A stretch of 64,000 nucleotides of DNA from Candidatus Mediterraneibacter pullicola (lineage in GTDB: Bacteria > Bacillota > Clostridia > Lachnospirales > Lachnospiraceae): positions 124,001-188,000 of the forward strand of contig DXAK01000008.1 of the NCBI GenBank assembly GCA_019117065.1, given 5' to 3'. Below the pieces are notes generated by a model. The model saw nothing but the letters and a program-made list of their open reading frames with translations, searched no databases and had not been told where the DNA came from. Position 1 is the stretch's first letter. Each line of letters begins with the position of its first letter. A program made the translations under genes and the position numbers. Positions 59,315-64,000 of the stretch are shown here, piece by piece.

Positions 59315-61272
59315 ACAGCCCGTTTCCTCCATGTACTTTCTTCTTCGGTTTTTCCCAGTATAAGAACGCTCTGAGGCGCTACACGGATCCCGTCTTGCGC
59401 CGGATGTTCCTTCTCCCACAGACGGCTGTCCATCCCGTCACACAGGACATTCCATCCGTCTCCTTCCAGAGACACTGTCCGGGGTGTCCGGCTGCTGTTG
59501 TAGACCACCTTTAAAGTCTGCCAGTGAGTCCTGCCATTCTCCGGGCGATTATCCACAAGGAAACTGATCGCGTTTTCCTCCTTCACCACATGATGGATAC
59601 GCGTCGCCGCTTTCGCGGACTTGTCGCACAGCCCGGGAAGCTGACTGCGCAGAGCGATGAGCCCCTTATAGTATTCTACCAGTTCCCGGTTTTCCCACGC
59701 CTTTTCCCAGTCCAGCCGGTTCAGTGCGATGGGTGCATTAAAGGAATCTTCCAACCCGTCCTTTGTTCTTGCGAACTCTTCCCCCGACAGGAAGAAGATG
59801 GTTCCCTGACAAGTCATGTACAGCGCCGCCGCCATGCGGTTGAGACGCAGTCTCTCCTCCTCGCCCGCTTCGGGCATTGTTTCGGAGAGTTTATCCCAGA
59901 GAGTCTGATTATCATGGGCGGATACATAAGTGATAATCTGAGAGGGCGCCTTCACTCCGGCGGCATTCCAAGCACTTACCCCGTTAATGATATCGTTTTC
60001 TTTATCTTCCGCCCCATTGATAAATCCCGGTTTGTGGATCTTTAGAGCGGAACCTTTCACTGCATCTCTCGTGTCGTCACAAAACATTCCGATATTTTCA
60101 TCCAAAAGCCCAATATTTGTTTTCAGCGCAGGGACCGCATCCCCCTCCATCGCCGTCTCATCCGCGGACCATGGTTCTCCAAACAGGATTTTCTCCCCTC
60201 TGCCGTAACGTTCGTCCAAAGCTCTGCGAATCCGATTCATCAGGTCAACATCAAGAAGCCCCATCAAATCAAAGCGGAAACCATCCACATGGTATTCTTC
60301 CGTCCAGTAAAGAACTGATTCCAAGATATATTTCGCGCACATCTCCCTCTCACTCGCCACGTCATTCCCGCAGGCTGAACCGTTGGATACCCTGCCGTCG
60401 TCAAATACACGGTAGAAATACCACGGAGCCGTGCGCTGGAACCATGAATCCAATACATAAGTATGGTTATACACTACATCCATGATCACGCGGAATCCTT
60501 GCTCATGAAGAGAATGAATCATCTCCTTCATCTCCCGGATACGCACCTCTCCATGTTCCGGATCCGTGGAATAGGATCCCTCAGGTACATTATAGTTCAC
60601 AGGGTCATACCCCCAGTTGAACTCTGTATCCTTCCCAGCTTCATCCACCGATCCATAATCATACGCCGGCATGATCTGCACATGCGTCACTCCGAGATCC
60701 TTAAGATAAGAAAGCCCTGTTGGATGGATACCGTCATTATAAAGGGTAGTATCACAACATGTAAACGCTTTATATTTTCCCCGGTATTCTTCCGGAAAAC
60801 CGCCGGATACATCCCACGAAAACTCCTTGACATGAATTTCATAGATAAACTGTTCTTTCCCTTTTGCGGGCGCACAGTCCGCCTCCCATCCTTCCGGGTC
60901 CGTGCGCCTTAAATCTACAGCCATGCTGCGTCGTCCATTGATCCCACAAGCTTTCGCGTAAGGATCTGCAGAGCGCACAGTTCTGCCTTCGATTTCTAGC
61001 GTGAAGTCATAGTAAACTCCATGCATATTTTCAGCTGACTGCCAGCTCCATACGCCTTTTTCTTCTTTCTCCATGGGAATGCTTTCGTATCGGTTCTGCC
61101 CGCTTCCCCCATGATACAAGTTTAGGGCGACACTGTCCGCCGAGGGACTCCAAAGTTTAAAGGAAGTTCCCTGGTCCGTGCAGCTCACCCCCAGATCATT
61201 TCCGCTGTACAAATACCGGTTCTTAAATTCCGGACTTGAATAATACTTTTTCCACTCTAATGCTGTCTTCAT
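59311..61272 (-). CDS. pulA: Type I pullulanase
   Basis: A 653-residue GH13_14 enzyme. An N-terminal CBM48-type domain (GTSFKLWSPSADSVALNLYH) is followed by the pullulanase signature FNWGYDPVNYNVPEGSYS. Intact catalytic regions are VIMDVVYNHTY, DGFRFDLMGLLD, ILFGEPWSA and YVSAHDNQTLWDKLSE. It cleaves alpha-1,6 bonds in branched maltodextrins. There is no signal peptide, so it acts inside the cell after import by the adjacent ABC transporter. Start: ATG ending at 61272, eight bases after GAGAGG; a TTG 12 codons earlier is weaker. Confidence 0.93.
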   Translation of the reverse strand: MKTALEWKKYYSSPEFKNRYLYSGNDLGVSCTDQGTSFKLWSPSADSVALNLYHGGSGQNRYESIPMEKEEKGVWSWQSAENMHGVYYDFTLEIEGRTVRSADPYAKACGINGRRSMAVDLRRTDPEGWEADCAPAKGKEQFIYEIHVKEFSWDVSGGFPEEYRGKYKAFTCCDTTLYNDGIHPTGLSYLKDLGVTHVQIMPAYDYGSVDEAGKDTEFNWGYDPVNYNVPEGSYSTDPEHGEVRIREMKEMIHSLHEQGFRVIMDVVYNHTYVLDSWFQRTAPWYFYRVFDDGRVSNGSACGNDVASEREMCAKYILESVLYWTEEYHVDGFRFDLMGLLDVDLMNRIRRALDERYGRGEKILFGEPWSADETAMEGDAVPALKTNIGLLDENIGMFCDDTRDAVKGSALKIHKPGFINGAEDKENDIINGVSAWNAAGVKAPSQIITYVSAHDNQTLWDKLSETMPEAGEEERLRLNRMAAALYMTCQGTIFFLSGEEFARTKDGLEDSFNAPIALNRLDWEKAWENRELVEYYKGLIALRSQLPGLCDKSAKAATRIHHVVKEENAISFLVDNRPENGRTHWQTLKVVYNSSRTPRTVSLEGDGWNVLCDGMDSRLWEKEHPAQDGIRVAPQSVLILGKTEEESTWRKRAV

Positions 61273-61376
61273 AAAATCTGCCTCTCTAAACGTATTATTA
61301 GGTTCCAATTATTTTTTTTATGTAAAAGGCAGGAGCGCCTGTTACAGACGTTCCTGCTCGTCCATTTATTGTTTTT

Positions 61377-62195
61377 CTATCCTTTCACTGCGCCGGATAA
61401 GCCGTCTACATAGTATCTCTGCATATACAAGAACAATGCTGCAATCGGGATCGAGATCAGCACCGCTCCTGCGGCAAAGCTCGTATACCAATTGTCAATG
61501 TACTCTTTCTCCAGCATCTTCCACAACCCGATGGCAATGGTATACTGATCAGAATTCGCACGGCAGATTACCTTCGCAAAGATGAAATCCAGCCATGGGG
61601 ACATAAAGGATGTCAGCACGGTATAGATGACGATCGGCTTACTTAGCGGCAAGGTAATCTTCGTAAAGATCTGCCACTTCGTGCATCCGTCGAGAAGAGC
61701 CGCCTCATCCACCGCAAACGGCACGGTGTCAAAAAATCCTTTGGCAATCTGAAACGACAGTCCCGCGCCTCCAGAATACACAAGGATCAGCGCCAGCTTA
61801 ATTAAGTTCCCCTCTGTCAATCCGATGGCTTTCAGGATGAAATACACGGCCACCATGGACATGAATCCTTGGAACAGCCCGAGGATCATCGCCATATTCA
61901 TGTATGGTTTGCGCATTTTAAAGCGAAGCCTTGACAGACAATAGGACACCGCAAGCACATAGAATGTTGCCAGTATACAAGAACAGATGGCGATAAACAA
62001 TGTATTGCCGAACATCTGCGGGAAATTCAAGATCGTTGTGTCATTGAACAGTTTCGTATAGTTGTCCAGAGTAAAGGACTGTGGGAAGAAGGTGGATACA
62101 TAGGACCCCTTCTCCGCGCGGAAACTAGTCAGGATAACCCAGATAATCGGGAACACCCACACTGCCGCAAGGATTGCAAGTACCACATGGACGAT
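61377..62195 (-). CDS. malG: Maltodextrin ABC transporter permease MalG-type, 5' end missing
   Basis: At least 269 residues of a binding-protein-dependent permease with six TM helices. The ATPase-contact motif is EAALLDGCTKWQIFTKITLP, and the C-terminal end YYVDGLSGAVKG is typical of MalG. The reading frame continues upstream of the GTG at 62186 for three more codons (I, V, H, as in complete MalG proteins) and then meets TAG at 62198-62196. The ~10-20 N-terminal residues, start codon and ribosome site are absent: the gene has been cut by a junction. The partner permease (MalF) and binding protein are not in the window. Confidence 0.88.
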   Translation of the reverse strand: MVHVVLAILAAVWVFPIIWVILTSFRAEKGSYVSTFFPQSFTLDNYTKLFNDTTILNFPQMFGNTLFIAICSCILATFYVLAVSYCLSRLRFKMRKPYMNMAMILGLFQGFMSMVAVYFILKAIGLTEGNLIKLALILVYSGGAGLSFQIAKGFFDTVPFAVDEAALLDGCTKWQIFTKITLPLSKPIVIYTVLTSFMSPWLDFIFAKVICRANSDQYTIAIGLWKMLEKEYIDNWYTSFAAGAVLISIPIAALFLYMQRYYVDGLSGAVKG

Positions 62196-62271
62196 CTATG
62201 TTCCTACTGATTTTGATACAATAGAAAAAGCCTTCTCCGGAGCAAAAGCCGCCGAAAAAGGCTTGAAATAA
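62194..62271 (+). pseudogene. 3' fragment of an unidentified plus-strand gene
   Basis: Directly at the junction a plus-strand frame reads IYVPTDFDTIEKAFSGAKAA followed by EKGLK and TAA. It has a natural-looking helical C-terminus and is followed at once by a hairpin with T-rich tail. Upstream of the junction the frame is lost in malG DNA. It is the tail of a gene from the inserted or joined DNA; family not recognised. Confidence 0.5.
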
Positions 62272-62315
62272 GGGCTTCCGAGGTCATACGCTGACTTTGG
62301 AAGCCCTTATTTTAT
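62268..62315 (+). terminator. Terminator hairpin at the joined-DNA edge
   Basis: ATAAGGGCTTCC (62268-62279) and GGAAGCCCTTAT (62299-62310) are perfect complements with a 19-base loop, then TTTATGTGTTT. It overlaps the stop codon of the plus-strand fragment. Confidence 0.65.
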
Positions 62316-62319
62316 GTGT

Positions 62320-62391
62320 TTAGTTGTCCTGCTGCTGCTCGGTAATGCGGCGGGATGCCAGCCTTGCGGTGTAGCGATTTTGGAATAATTA
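62320..62391 (-). pseudogene. Short 3' remnant of an unidentified minus-strand gene
   Basis: The minus strand is open for 22 codons ending RYTARLASRRITEQQQDN and TAA. It has no start codon and a stop at 62389-62391 closes it upstream. The basic, Gln-rich tail looks like a real protein end, so it is recorded as a possible remnant. Confidence 0.25.
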
Positions 62392-62415
62392 AAAGGTGGG
62401 GCAAAATTAAAAGGT

Positions 62416-62901
62416 TCAATCTGTTTCAAGGAGTTCCCTTAGTGTTTTTCCATCAGCGTCTTTCCAGTGCGCATTTCCGCTCAAAGACGCACCACCAACA
62501 AATCCGGCAGCTGATGAAGGACTGGAAAGCAGTACATCAGCTGTTAAGATCCCATTACTGTCAATCTTGTTCTCATACTTCTTGCGGTCCTTTACGGTTC
62601 TTTTAGGGCAGCTCTTCGTCATGGTAGGATTGATTATGCTGCCTTTCAGAACAACGAACCCATCGCTTGTCCTTTTACCGGATGCCTTGCCTTTTCCATA
62701 TTCCATGTATAGGACTGGTTCTGTGTCAGCGGATTCTGCAGAAGGCGCAAACGGCTCAAATACCTTATGCCCAAGAGTGCCCATCACAATTTTCGCATAG
62801 TCGATAAACTCTTCAAGTTCGCTCTCTGTCTCCTCGGTTATATTCCCTGGATTGGGGTCATTTCCGTTTTTAACAACATAGCGACCGGCTTCAATCGCCA
62901 T
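62416..62901 (-). CDS. DUF4357 protein, N-terminally truncated GIY-YIG nuclease family member
   Basis: A 161-residue open frame. The C-terminal part FVGGASLSGNAHWKDADGKT is the DUF4357 signature. The N-terminal stretch EAGRYVVKNGNDPNP and FIDYAKIVMGTLGHKVFEP matches the linker that normally follows a GIY-YIG nuclease domain, but that domain itself is missing. The ATG has no recognisable ribosome site and lies 8 bp after the neighbouring stop codon. It is most likely a 5'-deleted pseudogene whose break point coincides with the DUF6061-like gene end; a functional short form is less likely. Confidence 0.65.
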   Translation of the reverse strand: MAIEAGRYVVKNGNDPNPGNITEETESELEEFIDYAKIVMGTLGHKVFEPFAPSAESADTEPVLYMEYGKGKASGKRTSDGFVVLKGSIINPTMTKSCPKRTVKDRKKYENKIDSNGILTADVLLSSPSSAAGFVGGASLSGNAHWKDADGKTLRELLETD

Positions 62902-62908
62902 ATTACAG

Positions 62909-63154
62909 TTAATCTGTCAAACGATGCTGGGGTGTTCCGTGAATATATTTCTCCAAGCCTCCGTTCAACACTACATTTGCATATTCTAGTGGCTGGTTAT
63001 AGATTAACCAGTCCAATTCGGATCGTTGATACATATTGTCTGCTACCTCATTTTCAACAGCAACCGTATCAATCGAAATCATGCTACCATCAGCAAATTT
63101 CAGTTCAACGCAGGCTGTATCCAAATTGAACTCACAAGAGATCGCACGCTCCAT
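62909..63154 (-). CDS. DUF6061-like small protein of integrative elements
   Basis: An 81-residue protein: AISCEFNLDTACVELKFADG, then SMISIDTVAVENEVADNM, YQRSELDWLIYNQPLEYANV. I recall this pattern as DUF6061, a small protein common in integrative elements of gut Firmicutes. Function unknown. Start: ATG ending at 63154, six bases after GAGGTG; a GTG three codons earlier overlaps that site. It follows the methyltransferase gene by 10 bp on the same strand. Confidence 0.7.
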   Translation of the reverse strand: MERAISCEFNLDTACVELKFADGSMISIDTVAVENEVADNMYQRSELDWLIYNQPLEYANVVLNGGLEKYIHGTPQHRLTD

Positions 63155-63164
63155 GTTGTTCACC

Positions 63165-64000
63165 TCAAATCATCCCAAAGAACTTCAGTGCCTCTGTAAT
63201 TGCCGCTTCCTTTTCTGGCGGACATTTCGGCTGTTTGGCATTTTCAGACTTTGGCTTATTATAGTTCTCCCGCTCAATAATGCCATACTTCTGTTTGACC
63301 TGGGCGATATAGAGATGGCTGACTTTCAGGCCAGTATGCTCCAGTACATACGCCTTGATTTCCTCATAGGTAGCCTTGCTTTCCGCCGACGTCAAATCCA
63401 GTTCGTCCAGATTCAACTCCACCTCGATATGTTGCTTGGTATTAAGTTTGGACAAAAGTACTACCGTTTCAACATGCCCCGTCTGCGGGAACATGTCCAC
63501 CGGCTGGATGGCCTCGACCCGATACCCTCCGGCGGCCAGCACCGCAAGGTCGCGCTTCTGCGTCTGCGGATTGCAGGAGATGTAAACCACCCGCTTTGGC
63601 CCCAGCGCGCACAGCGACCGCAAAAACGCCTCGTCGCTGCCGGAACGCGGCGGGTCCAGAAAGACGACGTCCACCCCTTCCCGCTCCTGCGCCATCCGGG
63701 TCATAAAGCGGCCCGCATCCTCGCAGACAAAGGTCGCGTTGCGCACCCCGTTGCGCTTGGCGTTGGCGATGGCGTCCTGCACCGCGTCGCGGTTGAGCTC
63801 CACGCCGATGACCTCCTTGGCCTGCCCGGCGGCGATCAGCGAGATGGTCCCGATGCCGCAGTAGGCGTCCAGCACCCGTTCCCGCCCGGTCAGCTGCGCC
63901 ATCTGGATGGCCCGCTGATACAGCGCCTCGGTCTGGACGGGGTTGACCTGGTAAAACGACCGCGGCGAGATGGCAAAGCGCAGGCCGCACAAGCTGTCCT
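63165..64000 (-). CDS. rlmD: 23S rRNA (uracil-C5)-methyltransferase RlmD/RumA-type, partial, with C-terminal extension
   Basis: The 278 visible residues are the C-terminal half of an RlmD/RumA/TrmA-type enzyme; the 5' part lies beyond the window. SAM-binding VLDAYCGIGTISL, FLDPPRSGSDEAFL, the catalytic Cys in YISCNPQTQKRDL and the general-base Glu in HVETVVLLS are present. Family members normally end shortly after HVETVVLLS. Here about 90 more residues follow (LDELDLTSAESKATYEEIKA, YIAQVKQKYGIIERENYNKP). The DNA is very GC-rich and Ala/Arg-coding up to ~63475 and then turns AT-richer exactly at that motif. This fits integration of a mobile element into the 3' end of rumA, a known type of insertion site. 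Confidence 0.85.
   Translation of the reverse strand, partial: DSLCGLRFAISPRSFYQVNPVQTEALYQRAIQMAQLTGRERVLDAYCGIGTISLIAAGQAKEVIGVELNRDAVQDAIANAKRNGVRNATFVCEDAGRFMTRMAQEREGVDVVFLDPPRSGSDEAFLRSLCALGPKRVVYISCNPQTQKRDLAVLAAGGYRVEAIQPVDMFPQTGHVETVVLLSKLNTKQHIEVELNLDELDLTSAESKATYEEIKAYVLEHTGLKVSHLYIAQVKQKYGIIERENYNKPKSENAKQPKCPPEKEAAITEALKFFGMI

Noticed and set aside
1..64000. CRISPR arrays, complete insertion sequences, rRNA or tRNA genes
   Set aside because: No regularly spaced repeats, transposase frames or rRNA/tRNA-like sequences were recognised on either strand.

Overview
The window looks like the chromosome of a spore-forming, anaerobic gut Firmicute of the Lachnospiraceae type. Support comes from a complete sporulation sigma-G gene, a DUF5716/DUF5717 gene pair that I know mainly from that family, Gram-positive lipoproteins, strong AGGAGG ribosome sites, and the starch, TRAP and quinate/shikimate genes usual in gut clostridia. 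Nearly all genes lie on the minus strand. No rRNA, tRNA, CRISPR array or intact insertion sequence was seen. The species cannot be named from sequence reading alone.

Layout by position. 1-4.8 kb: a minus-strand operon with a HATPase-symporter fusion split by an in-frame TAA, a membrane sensor with SpoIIE-type phosphatase and RsbW-type kinase domains, and a STAS protein cut by the window edge. 4.8-9.6 kb: a lipoprotein, an AgrC/AgrA-like two-component system whose kinase carries an extracellular RsiV-like (DUF3298) domain, and a small membrane protein. 9.6-13.2 kb: a small acidic protein, a HAD phosphatase, sigG and a beta-CASP RNase. 13.3-16.3 kb: the copper module csoR-copA, with a CopZ domain fused to CopA behind its own ribosome site. 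16.4-26.6 kb: a quinate/shikimate-type region (aroE, MFS, aroD and a TRAP transporter in one operon, two LysR regulators, an Old-Yellow-Enzyme-type reductase), with an 18-bp element shared by its two promoter regions. 26.6-28.0 kb: a small AT-rich island with gene remnants and flanking 12-bp repeats.

28.0-32.1 kb: an operon of an orphan sugar-binding lipoprotein, a GlgX-like protein lacking all its catalytic residues, a DUF5662 protein and a histidine phosphatase. 32.3-37.8 kb: a DUF1292 protein, a UvrD-type helicase, gltX, a sirtuin-like protein lacking its catalytic residues and a secreted leucine-rich-repeat protein. 37.9-43.5 kb: purB, purF and a polar amino-acid ABC transporter. 43.5-48.9 kb: an operon of unknown function (giant Ig-like/TPR protein, an actin/Hsp70-like protein, a TPR protein). 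49.0-53.7 kb: a GNAT acetyltransferase and a MoxR-DUF58-transglutaminase operon. 53.8-62.2 kb: a maltodextrin operon (ABC permease, pullulanase, debranching enzyme, neopullulanase-like enzyme, alpha-glucosidase).

The last 1.8 kb is different DNA. The permease gene loses its 5' end at about 62196. It is followed by 3' fragments of unknown genes, a 5'-truncated GIY-YIG/DUF4357 protein, a DUF6061-like protein, and a 23S rRNA methyltransferase whose GC-rich catalytic part changes abruptly to an AT-richer C-terminal extension. This is either the edge of an integrative element or an assembly chimera.

The best candidates for undescribed biology are the partner-switching module physically joined to a dicarboxylate-type symporter (1-4.8 kb), the DUF5717-DUF5716-TPR operon, the histidine kinase with an RsiV-like ectodomain, and two conserved-looking pseudoenzymes (GH13 and Sir2).
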